NCBI RefSeq assembly: GCF_015143595.1
Contig: NZ_WYEU01000002.1
Location: forward strand, 682,001-746,000
Length of the DNA: 64,000 nt
Direction: 5' to 3'
Source: Sneathiella sp. P13V-1
GTDB taxonomy: Bacteria > Pseudomonadota > Alphaproteobacteria > Sneathiellales > Sneathiellaceae
The translations under genes and the position numbers were made by a program. The first letter of the stretch is position 1. The number at the start of each line of letters is the position of its first letter. Shown here in pieces: positions 35,867 through 45,022 of this stretch. The notes under the pieces are model-generated. The model did no database searches. It was not told the DNA's origin and saw only the letters and a list, made by a program, of their open reading frames with translations.

Positions 35867-36712
35867 ATGGGAAAATACAGCAAACCCGAGAGTTTAGAGG
35901 AAGCGTTGGAGTGTCTAAAAGACAGTGCCGCGACCATTTTGGCTGGCGGAACGGATCTGTATGCCAATGAATCTTTCAAAGCTGATAATCTTCACCTTAT
36001 AGATATTTCAGAAATTCAAAGCCTTTGCGAAATCGAAAGCACATCAGATGGCTGGTGGATTGGTAGTGCGGTCAGCTGGAGCGAAGTTGCAAAAGCTGAT
36101 TTGCCACCGCTTTTTGACGGACTTCGAGAAGCGGCACGAATGATTGGTGGGCGGCAGGTTCAAAATGCAGGTACAGTTGGCGGTAATATCTGCAATGCGT
36201 CCCCAGCGGCGGATAGTGTTCCCCCACTAATGGCAATGAATACCTCTGTAGAGATTAGAAACATCCACGAGACGCGCCTTGTTAAACTTGATCAGTTTAT
36301 CAAAGGGCGAAGAGACGTTGACTTAAGGCCTGATGAAATGGTCACGCGCCTCTTCGTACCAGATAACGGCAAGACCTCTCGATCGGTATTTCTTAAAACT
36401 GGTGCGCGCGCGCAATTGGTTATTTCACCCGTTATGGCGACGGGTATTCTTCAAATAGATCATGACGATGTTATCATCGATTTTCGAATTTCCATCGGTG
36501 CATGTTCGCCTGTTGCAAAAACATTGGACAGCATTGGGGATCGGGTCAGAGGATTGCACATGTCTGAAGATTTGAGCGCATATGTTAGGGAAGAGGATTT
36601 TGATATTCTGGATCCGATCAGTGATATGCGAGGAGATGCGGAATATCGTCTCAATACTGCAAAATCCATGACACGCCGGTTGATCCGTGAATTACAGGTG
36701 GCTCATGTCTGA
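35867..36712 (+). CDS. Molybdenum hydroxylase FAD-binding subunit (CoxM/XdhA-like)
   Basis: About 281 residues. The medium, FAD-binding subunit of a xanthine-dehydrogenase-family hydroxylase. The flavin-binding pattern is visible in 'ILAGGTDLYANE' near the N-terminus and 'NAGTVGGNICNASPAADSVP' (about 100-120), followed by a CO-dehydrogenase flavoprotein C-terminal domain. It passes electrons from the Mo/FeS subunit. The start is uncertain: ATG 35867 has AAAGG at good spacing and fits the family N-terminus, while in-frame ATGs at 35840 and 35861 and a GTG at 35831 give longer proteins. It overlaps the next gene by 8 bp, showing translational coupling. Confidence 0.87.
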   Translation: MGKYSKPESLEEALECLKDSAATILAGGTDLYANESFKADNLHLIDISEIQSLCEIESTSDGWWIGSAVSWSEVAKADLPPLFDGLREAARMIGGRQVQNAGTVGGNICNASPAADSVPPLMAMNTSVEIRNIHETRLVKLDQFIKGRRDVDLRPDEMVTRLFVPDNGKTSRSVFLKTGARAQLVISPVMATGILQIDHDDVIIDFRISIGACSPVAKTLDSIGDRVRGLHMSEDLSAYVREEDFDILDPISDMRGDAEYRLNTAKSMTRRLIRELQVAHV

Positions 36713-39434
36713 CAAGCTCACCTTCACCGTAAATGGCATTCCAGTTTCCACAAGTCGGCCCAGAGGGGAAAGGCTATTGGATTTACTGCGGGATGATTTA
36801 TCGCTCACAGGCACGAAATCAGGGTGTAATAGCGGTGATTGTGGCGCCTGTACGGTACTCATAGATGGGGAGCAACATTGCGCCTGTTTAACGTCCATCG
36901 GAAAGTTAAAAGATAAATCCATTCAAACAGTTGAAGGATTATCCGGTGATGCAGAATTAAACAATTTGCAGCGCGCTTTCCTGAAGGCGGGGGCGGCTCA
37001 ATGCGGGGTTTGCTCCCCCGGAATGCTGATGGCGGCCCACAGCTTGCTACAAGAAAATTCGGCACCAACAGAAACACAGGTTAAAGATGCCCTTGGCGGT
37101 GTGTTGTGTCGCTGCACCGGGTATCAGAAAATTGTTGAGGCTGTTCTGATGGCTTCAAAAGATCAGGTGGATTTATCTGATCCAACGGTAACAAGTGACT
37201 CTATTGGAAAATCTGTTCTGAAAGTGGACGGAGAAGAAAAACTCAACGGCGCAGCACGCTATGGCGCGGATGTAATTCCGGATGATGCCCTTTATATCCG
37301 GGTTTTAAGATCCCCTTATCACAGGGCAGAAGTTGTCTTTCCAAAGGAATGGCCGTCAGCGGATGAGTTTGACGGGATCACTGATATTTTGGGCGCTCAG
37401 CACATTCCCAATAACCGATATGGTATTTATCCTGAAGGAAAGGATCAAACCGTCCTTTCTGAAGGTGTTGTGAGATATCGGGGGGAGGCCATTGTCGCCC
37501 TTGTGGGTGAGAAAGATCGACTTTCCGATTATTCCCTTGATGATTTTGGGATCACTCTGAATAAATTGCCCGAGATTATGGATGCAGAGGAGGCATTGGC
37601 CAAAGGTGCCCCTGAATTTCATGAGGGGCATCCCAACAACATCTTGATCAGTAAGACACTGCGCTCTGGTGAAGAAGGTGTAGTGGGGAAAGTCTCTTCA
37701 AGCGGATCATTTTGCACCAGTTTTGTGGAACATGCGGCCATCGAGCCAGAAGCCGGATATGCGTATATGGATGAAGGCCGCCTTGTGATCCATGCATCCA
37801 CACAGGCAGTGCATATGGACTTGCAGGAAGTGGCTCATATCACTGGAATGGCGGCGTCTGATATTCGTATTATCCCGACCGAGGTTGGCGGTGGGTTTGG
37901 CGGAAAACTGGATGTTTCTGTTCAGCCGCTTCTGGCCATCGCAGCGCTTCGATCTAATCGTCCAGTGGCCTTTGTCTATTCCCGCAGCGAAAGTATGCAG
38001 GCATCGCCAAAACGGCACGCAGCAAACATCACCGCAGATTTTTCCGCAGATAGGAACGGACATCTGGTATCCGCCAAACTTTACGGCAGGTTCAATACAG
38101 GTGCCTATGCATCCTGGGGGCCGACGGTAGCGGGACGTGTTCCCGTTCATGGAACCGGACCGTACCGTGTACCCAATGCTGAAATTACAGGGGAGGCCAT
38201 CTATGCAAATGGTCCCATCGCGGGGGCCTTCAGGGGATTTGGAGTGCCGCAGGTGGCGATTGCCCATGAATGCCTGATGGATGATTTGGCGTTGGAGCTG
38301 GGACTTGATCCGTTGGAGATCCGTATCAAAAACGCACTCCAAGCAGGGGATGTAACGGCAACCGGTCAAAAATTAGCGGCGAGCACGGGTCTTACCGCCT
38401 GCTTGGAAGCGTTAAAACCCAAATGGCAGCATTTCAAAGAACAAGCGACCTCCCTCAATAACGCAGACAGCTCAGCACGTTATGGCGTGGGTATCGGGGC
38501 CATGTGGTACGGCATAGGCAATACGTCTTTGAGTAACCCTTCTGAAATGGAAGTTGGCCTGACTAGGGACGGGAAACTGGTTTTCCTGAATGGTGCAGTG
38601 GATATCGGGCAGGGGTCAAATACCGTTCTATTACAAATTGCGGCTGCGGCGTCCGGATTTCCAGTTGATCAGTTTACTTATGTCATGGGGGATAGTGATC
38701 TGACACGGGATGCAGGTAAGACTTCCGCCTCCCGTCAGACATTTGTATCCGGGAAAGCGGCGGAGATTGCCGGTCTGGATATCCGCCAGAAAATCCTGCG
38801 TCAGGTTAATGCGTCAGAGAAAGCAGAACTTTCACTGATTGACGGAAATGTTCAGGTGAAAGACAGCGATGAAACCCATGTTATTAATCTGCGGCAATTA
38901 TCGCCCGATGAAGATGGGTATGTGTTCAAAGGATTTGGGCGCTTTGACCCGCCTACCACTGATCTGGATGAAAACGGTCAGGGAACCCCATACGCCACAT
39001 ATGCTTTTGCCGCCCAGATTGCATTTGTTGAGGTGGACACCGAACTTGGCACTGTGAAAGTGAAAAACATTGTGGCGGCCCATGATGTGGGACAAGCGAT
39101 TAACCCGCAACAGGTTGAAGGTCAAATTCACGGGGGTATCGCACAAGGGCTTGGGCTCGCCTTGATGGAAGAATATATCCCCGGGAAAACTGAAAACTTA
39201 CATGACTATTTAATCCCGACCTTTGGGGATATGCCGGATATTGAAAGCATCTTGATTGAAGATCCGGAACCTCTTGGGCCATATGGCGCCAAAGGAATTG
39301 GAGAGCCTGCATTGGTCCCGACTGCCCCTGCCATTTTCGGGGCCATCAGAAATGCGACAGGGGTGCGCGTCACACAAGCGCCAATGACCCCGACAAGATT
39401 GCAAAAAGCAATCCGAGATCTTAGCGGATCCTGA
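36705..39434 (+). CDS. Molybdenum hydroxylase, fused 2Fe-2S and molybdopterin subunits
   Basis: A 909-residue fusion of the small and large subunits. Residues 1-160 hold two [2Fe-2S] clusters (Cys41, 46, 49 and Cys59 or 61; Cys100, 103, 135, 137). The rest is the Mo-pterin catalytic part, with 'GGGFGGKLDVSVQ' and 'GAFRGFGVPQ' mid-chain and the active-site Glu in 'GAKGIGEPAL' near 861. Such enzymes insert a water-derived hydroxyl into N-heterocycles or aldehydes (xanthine, nicotinate, aromatic aldehydes). With its FAD partner it forms a complete enzyme. The substrate is not readable from sequence. A nicotinamidase and an importer nearby suggest a pyridine or purine. It overlaps the convergent permease gene by 14 bp. 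Confidence 0.9.
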   Translation: MSDKLTFTVNGIPVSTSRPRGERLLDLLRDDLSLTGTKSGCNSGDCGACTVLIDGEQHCACLTSIGKLKDKSIQTVEGLSGDAELNNLQRAFLKAGAAQCGVCSPGMLMAAHSLLQENSAPTETQVKDALGGVLCRCTGYQKIVEAVLMASKDQVDLSDPTVTSDSIGKSVLKVDGEEKLNGAARYGADVIPDDALYIRVLRSPYHRAEVVFPKEWPSADEFDGITDILGAQHIPNNRYGIYPEGKDQTVLSEGVVRYRGEAIVALVGEKDRLSDYSLDDFGITLNKLPEIMDAEEALAKGAPEFHEGHPNNILISKTLRSGEEGVVGKVSSSGSFCTSFVEHAAIEPEAGYAYMDEGRLVIHASTQAVHMDLQEVAHITGMAASDIRIIPTEVGGGFGGKLDVSVQPLLAIAALRSNRPVAFVYSRSESMQASPKRHAANITADFSADRNGHLVSAKLYGRFNTGAYASWGPTVAGRVPVHGTGPYRVPNAEITGEAIYANGPIAGAFRGFGVPQVAIAHECLMDDLALELGLDPLEIRIKNALQAGDVTATGQKLAASTGLTACLEALKPKWQHFKEQATSLNNADSSARYGVGIGAMWYGIGNTSLSNPSEMEVGLTRDGKLVFLNGAVDIGQGSNTVLLQIAAAASGFPVDQFTYVMGDSDLTRDAGKTSASRQTFVSGKAAEIAGLDIRQKILRQVNASEKAELSLIDGNVQVKDSDETHVINLRQLSPDEDGYVFKGFGRFDPPTTDLDENGQGTPYATYAFAAQIAFVEVDTELGTVKVKNIVAAHDVGQAINPQQVEGQIHGGIAQGLGLALMEEYIPGKTENLHDYLIPTFGDMPDIESILIEDPEPLGPYGAKGIGEPALVPTAPAIFGAIRNATGVRVTQAPMTPTRLQKAIRDLSGS

Positions 39435-40407
39435 TTTTTAACTTCTCGCCAAGGTAAGAAAGTGGTGTCGCGATAAGCCCTTTTGGAAATAGAACAACGC
39501 TTATCATAAACAGGCACCCAAGGATCATAATCCAGAAATCCCCAAATAATTCTGAGAACCAGTTTTCAGCATATCGAGTGACAAAGGCTCCCAATAGGGC
39601 GGCAAGCAAAATCTCTTTCCCGCCAAGGGCAACCCAGATCAATACCTCAGTCGATAAGGTGAACCCAATAAGGGTTGGGGAAGCAAAGCCATCCAATGTC
39701 ACAAATAGCGCCCCTGCAAGCCCTGCGATGCCGGCCCCCAAACAAAAAACAGAGAGCTTTAAGGGTAATATGGCGTAACCAAAAAACGTCAAACGTTCCT
39801 GATTTCCCCGAAGGGCCGCGAGCAATATGCCGTATTTGGTCGCCATCAATATTTGCAAGGATACCAGCACGATAAACACAATACTCAGAAGCAGGTAGAA
39901 GAGGGGGATCGCATCCCAAAACTCATAAAACACGCCAAAGCTGTTGATGGTAAGCGGCGGAATATCCAATAATCCGTTATATCCCCCAAGGGCGTACCAA
40001 TTACTCATGATACGTTCCAGTATCAGGGTAACGGCGATGGTCATAATGGCAAGGTAAGCCCCTTGCACCCCTTTTCCGGCAAAAAGAAATATCCCAAGCA
40101 AAAATGCGGCGAGGACGGACAGAAATATCGCGAATATAACGCCCAAAATACTTGCGGTGATGTCAGGGGTGATCATTCCTTTAGTGAGTGTCGCCATAGC
40201 ATACGCGCCAATACCAAAAAACGCAGCTTGCCCAAGGGAGAGAATACCGCCGTAGCCCCAAACAATGGCGAGGGATAATGCGAAAAGACCATAGACGAGA
40301 TAGTAATTAAGCTGGCTCACCCAATATCCGCTCAAAAATGTGGGTGCCGCCAATAAGATTGAAAAGACCGCAAAGGTCGGAAGCAGGGGGAGAAGCCTGT
40401 TTGTCAT
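39421..40407 (-). CDS. HAAT-type ABC permease (LivM-like)
   Basis: A 328-residue inner-membrane permease of the branched-chain amino acid/urea/amide importer class, with about nine to ten hydrophobic helices. 'WGYGGILSLGQAAFFGIGAYAMA' contains the conserved LivM/UrtC motif near residue 50. Its start overlaps the LivH-like gene by 4 bp (ATGA). It is the last gene of an ATPase-ATPase-permease-permease operon, with the binding protein encoded divergently. Its 3' end overlaps the convergent molybdenum hydroxylase gene by 14 bp. The ligand is not known. Confidence 0.88.
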   Translation of the reverse strand: MTNRLLPLLPTFAVFSILLAAPTFLSGYWVSQLNYYLVYGLFALSLAIVWGYGGILSLGQAAFFGIGAYAMATLTKGMITPDITASILGVIFAIFLSVLAAFLLGIFLFAGKGVQGAYLAIMTIAVTLILERIMSNWYALGGYNGLLDIPPLTINSFGVFYEFWDAIPLFYLLLSIVFIVLVSLQILMATKYGILLAALRGNQERLTFFGYAILPLKLSVFCLGAGIAGLAGALFVTLDGFASPTLIGFTLSTEVLIWVALGGKEILLAALLGAFVTRYAENWFSELFGDFWIMILGCLFMISVVLFPKGLIATPLSYLGEKLKIRIR

Positions 40408-41267
40408 TTTGATTTCCCACCCAAAATGCCATTGGGACGCATCCGAATAACAACAAGAGCTAGAAGGAAGACAACCACTTGTGCGGCAACGGGAGAAATC
40501 CAGGTTGTAAGCAGGCTGTTGGTACCTCCAACGGCGGCCCCGCCCACTAAAACACCCGCAAAGGGCCCGGTGCCTCCAACCAGCAAGGACAAGAAGCCCG
40601 GCACCAAATACCCAAGTCCCATTTGCGGATCAACACTGATCGTTGGCGCTACAAAGGCACCTGCAAGCCCGGCTAGCGCCGAACCCGTCACGAAAGACCA
40701 GGAATTGATCTTTTTTGTATTTAATCCCAATATTTCTGATGTGATGGGACGGGAGATGACAGCCCGAGCCATCAAACCGTAATTTGTTTTCAAAAACACC
40801 CAGAAACACCCGAAAATCATGGCTGCTGCAAACCCCATTACCACCAATCGGTAAAGAGGATATTCAAATCCAATTAAAGACACTCTCATATCCAAAGGAA
40901 CGGGAATGGACTGAGACTCGGGCCCGAAGAGGAGGACAATGGCCTGCTTCAAAGCGATGGATAGCCCCCATGTGGCAAGGATTGTATCCAACGGACGATG
41001 ATATATGTGCTGAATGAGCGCTTTTTCGATCAGAAATCCAAGGAAACCCACAATTATCGGGGCGACAAGGATCGAAGGCCAGAAACCAATACCACTTTGA
41101 CCTGTGAGAACGGCAACATACGCGCCGATCATAAAAAGCTCTCCGTGCGCCATATTGATAACGCCCATAAGTCCGAAAATAATCATGAGCCCAAGCGCCA
41201 CCATCACAAGGATGAGGATATGGGAAAGCGCGTCCATGGCGATGATCAGAATGTCAGACATCTCCAT
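40404..41267 (-). CDS. HAAT-type ABC permease (LivH-like)
   Basis: A 287-residue inner-membrane permease, partner of the LivM-like protein. 'IIFGLMGVINMAHGELFMIGAY' includes the LivH/UrtB motif (about 27-48), and 'SWSFVTGSALAGLAGAF' and 'LVPGFLSLLVGGTGPF' follow. About eight hydrophobic segments. It lies 3 bp behind the LivF-like ATPase and overlaps the LivM-like gene by 4 bp. Together with the two ATPases and the binding protein it makes a complete importer for an amide, amino acid or other small polar solute. Confidence 0.89.
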   Translation of the reverse strand: MEMSDILIIAMDALSHILILVMVALGLMIIFGLMGVINMAHGELFMIGAYVAVLTGQSGIGFWPSILVAPIIVGFLGFLIEKALIQHIYHRPLDTILATWGLSIALKQAIVLLFGPESQSIPVPLDMRVSLIGFEYPLYRLVVMGFAAAMIFGCFWVFLKTNYGLMARAVISRPITSEILGLNTKKINSWSFVTGSALAGLAGAFVAPTISVDPQMGLGYLVPGFLSLLVGGTGPFAGVLVGGAAVGGTNSLLTTWISPVAAQVVVFLLALVVIRMRPNGILGGKSK

Positions 41268-41270
41268 AGT

Positions 41271-41969
41271 TCAAATCCCCAGAAACTGATGAAGAAGGTC
41301 GCTGTTTTCGCGGATCTCCTCTGCTGTTGCCTGTTGCTTAACCTCTCCATTTTCAAGAAAGATCACATCGTCTGCCAGATCCATAATGAGATCTACATTC
41401 TGCTCCACTAGTAAAATGCCGATGCCGGTTTCCTGATTGATGCGTTTAAGGGTTTGGCTTATCTCCTCAATGATACTGGGTTGAATACCCTCAGAAGGCT
41501 CATCAAGAAGCAGCAGTTTCGGGGCAGCGATCAAGGCACGGGCAATGGCTAAAATCTGCTGCTGACCACCTGAAAAAGTACCGGCTTTCTGGGTGGCGCG
41601 TTCTTTTAACACTGGAAATAAATCATAGATCCGGTCTAGGGGTGTTGTGTCCCCTTTGGCTCCTAAAGATCCAAGTCGCAGATTTTCCTCAACCGTAAAT
41701 TCGTCAAAAATTTCACGTCCTTGCGGGACATATCCAATTTTTAAGTGAGAGATTTCGTGGGGCGTGGCATTGCTGATATCCTGCCCCTCGAACATAACAG
41801 ATCCTGCTTGGAGCGGCACAATCCCCATAATGGTCTTTAAAAGGGTCGTTTTCCCCATACCATTTCGCCCAACGAGAGCTGCAATGCGATCTGTTGGGAT
41901 CTGTAAGTTACATTTGTGTATCACAGTGGATTTCTTGTATCCGGATGTGAGGGAAGAAAGTTCAAGCAA
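41271..41969 (-). CDS. HAAT-type ABC transporter ATPase (LivF-like)
   Basis: About 233 residues. The second ATP-binding subunit. Walker A 'GRNGMGKTTL', signature 'FSGGQQQILAIARAL' and Walker B 'LLLLDEPSEG' are all present, and the short LivF-style C-terminus ends after 'LLVEQNVDL' and 'FLENGEVKQQ'. The best start appears to be TTG at 41969 ('LLELSSLTSGY'), with AGGGAG eight bases upstream, overlapping the LivG-like stop by 8 bp. A longer upstream frame to 42032 lacks homology. It belongs to the same operon as the LivG-, LivH- and LivM-like genes. Confidence 0.87.
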   Translation of the reverse strand: MLELSSLTSGYKKSTVIHKCNLQIPTDRIAALVGRNGMGKTTLLKTIMGIVPLQAGSVMFEGQDISNATPHEISHLKIGYVPQGREIFDEFTVEENLRLGSLGAKGDTTPLDRIYDLFPVLKERATQKAGTFSGGQQQILAIARALIAAPKLLLLDEPSEGIQPSIIEEISQTLKRINQETGIGILLVEQNVDLIMDLADDVIFLENGEVKQQATAEEIRENSDLLHQFLGI

Positions 41970-42696
41970 ATGACATCTCCCTTTTTCCGAAATACAAGGC
42001 CCGAACGTCAGGATTTGAGGATACCTCTTCAAAGCTACCCTTCATGACTATATGACCAGCAGACAGAACATAGATGGGACAGTCCAGCGCCTGAATAAAC
42101 CGAATATCATGTTCGATGACGATAATTGTCGTCTGAAGTGTTTGATTTAACTCTTTGATCAGGCGAACGGTTTCCTGAGTCTCTCCCACAGTCATGCCGG
42201 CGGTTGGTTCATCCAGCAATATAAGTTTAGGGGACTGGATCAGTACCATACTGATTTCCAGCCACTGTTTTTCCCCATGGGATAGAGAACCCGCAAGAAC
42301 CTCTTTTTTGTGGATCAAACCTACTTTGGTCAGGATGTCTTCGGCGGAAATATTCTGAGGCGTGGCCACGCCAAAACGAATGAGCGGGAGCGCAATGTTT
42401 TCCGCCACTGTCATTTCTTCAAATACAGACGGAGACTGAAATTTCCGACCAATCCCCAATTTGCAAATTTCTTCTGCTTTTTTATTGCTGATGTCGACCT
42501 GATCAAAGATCACACTACCACTGTCCGCGCTCTCAGCACCGCAGATCACATTGAAAAGCGTGGATTTACCGCATCCATTGGGGCCTATGATCGCACTTAA
42601 TGTACCTGCCTCGATAGACATCTCCATATCATCAATGGCGATGACGCCACCGAATCTCTTGGATAGGTTTTTTAAGTGAAGCAATGGGTACGGCAT
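41962..42696 (-). CDS. HAAT-type ABC transporter ATPase (LivG-like)
   Basis: A 244-residue ATP-binding subunit and first gene of the importer operon. Walker A 'GPNGCGKSTLFNVI', a helical insert typical of LivG/UrtD with 'GIGRKFQSPSVFEEMTVAEN', signature 'LSHGEKQWLEISM' and Walker B 'LILLDEPTAG' are seen. The signature 'LSHGEKQWLE' is closer to UrtD of urea-type importers than to LivG of E. coli. It is divergent from the binding-protein gene, across 240 bp of AT-rich DNA that must hold both promoters. Confidence 0.9.
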   Translation of the reverse strand: MPYPLLHLKNLSKRFGGVIAIDDMEMSIEAGTLSAIIGPNGCGKSTLFNVICGAESADSGSVIFDQVDISNKKAEEICKLGIGRKFQSPSVFEEMTVAENIALPLIRFGVATPQNISAEDILTKVGLIHKKEVLAGSLSHGEKQWLEISMVLIQSPKLILLDEPTAGMTVGETQETVRLIKELNQTLQTTIIVIEHDIRFIQALDCPIYVLSAGHIVMKGSFEEVSSNPDVRALYFGKREMSFA

Positions 42697-42936
42697 GGAG
42701 TAATTTTGTAGGTGTTCTTACTAAATTAGAAGTTGGGTCGTCTGCGTTCAAACAAAAAAACATATGTGTGCCGTCAAAGAATTTATCTTATTGAGACTAT
42801 TTCTGTCTTTTTCCATGAATTTTAAATTTGAATACTTGAATTGGAGTGAAAATACCAGATAAACAACTGCAAAATTGTTGAAATGACAGGTTCATCAATA
42901 ACTTGTATGCAATCAAATAATTTAAAAAGGTTCGTT

Positions 42937-44106
42937 ATGACTGGGATCAGCCGCAGAAATTTCATTGCCGCTTCAGGCGCTACACTGGCCGCAAGTGCGT
43001 TTTCAATGCCCTCCATTGCAAGTGGTAAAACAATTAAAATCGGTGCAGTGCAGCCATTCTCTGGTGGGCTTGAATTGTTTGGCGCGCAGGCCAAAATGGG
43101 ATTGGATCTTGCCGCATCTCAGATCAACGCCGCTGGCGGTATCCTGGGCCATCAGGTTGAGGTTCTGTATGAAGACAACAAAACTGATCCTAAAACATCA
43201 GTTGAACGTGCCCGTAAATTGATCCAGCGCGACGAAGTTATGGCGCTGTCTGGTCCAATTACATCTGCGGCCCGTGACGCTATGGCAGGTACAGTTCGCC
43301 GCATGAAAACACCGCTTCTATATGCAACAAATTATGAGGGCGGTATTTGCGATCGTTATTTGTTCTCTTTCAATACGGTTCCAAATCAGGATACGGCACC
43401 ACTTATTCCTTACTTGAAAGAAATTGGAAAAGGCGACAGCTATTACATGTTTGGTGCAGATTATGTATGGCCGCGTAACATGTTTAAAGCGGCCGGTGAC
43501 ATGATCAACAAAATCGGCGGTAAAAGCGTTGGTGAAGAATACACGCCATTTGGTGTCAAAGATTTCTCACCGATTATTCGCAAAATTGCAGACTCTGGTG
43601 CAAAGATCCTACTGTTTGCGCTGCCGGGTGCAGATGGTATTACCTTTATTAAACAGGCAGAAGAGTTTGGCCTGATGGATAAAGTGACCATTGCCTTCCT
43701 CGGATTTGCGGAAACTTATCTGGGCGCTTTCGGTGCCGGTAAAGGTGAGGGGATGTATGCAGGTCTTCCAATGGTCGCAAGTTCATCTGAGGCTGGTGTT
43801 CAGGATTTTGTTTCTCGCATCAAGGCGCAATCAGGTGCCGATGCAGTTGTGTCTTTCTATGTGATGACTCACTATAATTCGCTGATGGCTGTAAAAGCAG
43901 GTATGGAGCGTGCCGGTAAGGTAGATAAAGAAGCATTGATTGACGGTATGGCGGGTCTTGAATTTAATATCCCGACAGGCAAAGCATCTATCACAAAAGA
44001 TGATCACCACGTTGCCATGAACATGTATATCGGTAAAACTGCAGGTGGTAGTTTGCAGGTTGAAAAATCTCTTGGGATTATTGAACCTGCTAAACAGTGC
44101 AGCTAA
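42937..44106 (+). CDS. ABC transporter substrate-binding protein, urea/amide type, with Tat signal
   Basis: About 389 residues. A type I periplasmic binding protein of the Peripla_BP_5 group (UrtA, AmiC, FmdD relatives). A twin-arginine signal 'SRRNFIAASG' followed by a hydrophobic stretch leads export to the periplasm. The mature start 'IKIGAVQPFSGGLELFGAQ' and 'AAGGILGHQVEVLYEDNKTDP' are typical. ATG 42937 puts the twin arginine near residue 6. Upstream ATGs (42883, 42907) would add an unusual extension. It is divergent from the ATPase and permease genes and precedes the nicotinamidase by 26 bp. Ligand inferred to be an amide or N-heterocycle such as nicotinamide. Confidence 0.87.
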   Translation: MTGISRRNFIAASGATLAASAFSMPSIASGKTIKIGAVQPFSGGLELFGAQAKMGLDLAASQINAAGGILGHQVEVLYEDNKTDPKTSVERARKLIQRDEVMALSGPITSAARDAMAGTVRRMKTPLLYATNYEGGICDRYLFSFNTVPNQDTAPLIPYLKEIGKGDSYYMFGADYVWPRNMFKAAGDMINKIGGKSVGEEYTPFGVKDFSPIIRKIADSGAKILLFALPGADGITFIKQAEEFGLMDKVTIAFLGFAETYLGAFGAGKGEGMYAGLPMVASSSEAGVQDFVSRIKAQSGADAVVSFYVMTHYNSLMAVKAGMERAGKVDKEALIDGMAGLEFNIPTGKASITKDDHHVAMNMYIGKTAGGSLQVEKSLGIIEPAKQCS

Positions 44107-44132
44107 TCGAATTTTGAAATAGTGGGGAAGTA

Positions 44133-44864
44133 ATGCAGATTTCAGAAATTACCACAGCACTTGAGGGGCATATGCCCCTCGGCTTTAAAACACTAAATGT
44201 GTTGTCAGACTGCCGAAAGGCTGGCTTGGTAATTGTTGATGAGATCAACGGATTTGCAACTGTTGGCGCCGGAAATCTGGCGCCCCCCGTACCCAATGAT
44301 CAGGTTACCACTATGGTATCCGAAACGGACCGTATCGCACGGGCGTTCAGTGCCAATGATCTTCCTGTTCTAGCCTTTCTAGATACCCATGAGCCCGGAA
44401 AAGCGGAACCACCTTATCCACCGCATTGTGAGGCAGGTACGGGTGAGGAAGAATTGGTTCCTGAGCTTGAATGGCTACATGAAGATGAAAATGCCACCTT
44501 GGTTCGAAAAGACTGTATCAATGGGTTTATCGGTGCGTTCGATAAAGATGGCGGTAATGCCGTCATGCAATGGGTGGCAGATAACGGCATTACAGATCTG
44601 CTGGTCGTTGGGATTTGCACAGATATCTGCGTAATGGATTTTGTGCTGACATCTTTAAGTGCGCGCAACCACGACATGCTGTCTGATCTGAAAGAGATTT
44701 ACGTCTACGATAAAGGCTGCGCGACCTTTGATATGCCAAAGGAAGTCGCTGTTGATGTGGGGCTTCCAGAAACATCTGCGCACCCGCAGGATATTACCCA
44801 TTATATGGGGTTGTACTTTATGGCCTCCCGCGGTGCGGGGCTTGTAAATCAGGTCAATATTTAA
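44133..44864 (+). CDS. Nicotinamidase of plant NIC1 type (cysteine hydrolase family)
   Basis: A 243-residue isochorismatase-fold cysteine hydrolase. The catalytic triad is Asp36 ('VIVDEINGF'), Lys126 ('LVRKDCINGF') and Cys166 ('GICTDICVMDF'). The segments 'FATVGAGNLAPP', 'EPPYPPHCEAGT' and 'GCATFDMP' strongly recall the Arabidopsis NIC1 nicotinamidase subfamily rather than bacterial PncA. It should turn nicotinamide to nicotinate and ammonia. GGGAAG precedes the ATG. It is cotranscribed with an importer binding protein, suggesting use of an imported amide. A related amidase activity cannot be excluded. Confidence 0.78.
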   Translation: MQISEITTALEGHMPLGFKTLNVLSDCRKAGLVIVDEINGFATVGAGNLAPPVPNDQVTTMVSETDRIARAFSANDLPVLAFLDTHEPGKAEPPYPPHCEAGTGEEELVPELEWLHEDENATLVRKDCINGFIGAFDKDGGNAVMQWVADNGITDLLVVGICTDICVMDFVLTSLSARNHDMLSDLKEIYVYDKGCATFDMPKEVAVDVGLPETSAHPQDITHYMGLYFMASRGAGLVNQVNI

Positions 44865-44942
44865 TATCAGTCTGACTTATTGAAAAGATTATAAATATCA
44901 ATTTTAATAATTTATCAGCTCTCTTTATACTCCTCATAATTC

Positions 44943-44960
44943 TGCAATAGTAGTATTGCA
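44943..44960. promoter_or_regulatory. Perfect dyad upstream of phnA
   Basis: TGCAATA-GTAG-TATTGCA has perfect 7-bp arms and a 4-nt spacer, 62 bp before the phnA start in a 158-bp AT-rich gap. Shape and place suit a regulator operator. The regulator is unknown. Confidence 0.5.
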
Positions 44961-45022
44961 ATATGACGGGCTGTTTCGGATGGGAAGCAGTTTAAGTATC
45001 ATCTTAGAAGAGGGTTGAAAGT

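Noticed and set aside
37707-38369. A 220-codon minus-strand frame inside the molybdenum hydroxylase gene
   Set aside because: Antisense to conserved coding sequence; composition looks like a frame shadow with many Arg, Cys and His.
44992-45007. Fourth copy of the phosphonate motif before phnA
   Set aside because: Only TAAGTAT and ATCTT agree, and it lies 15 nt from the start codon over the ribosome-binding site, so chance similarity is likely.
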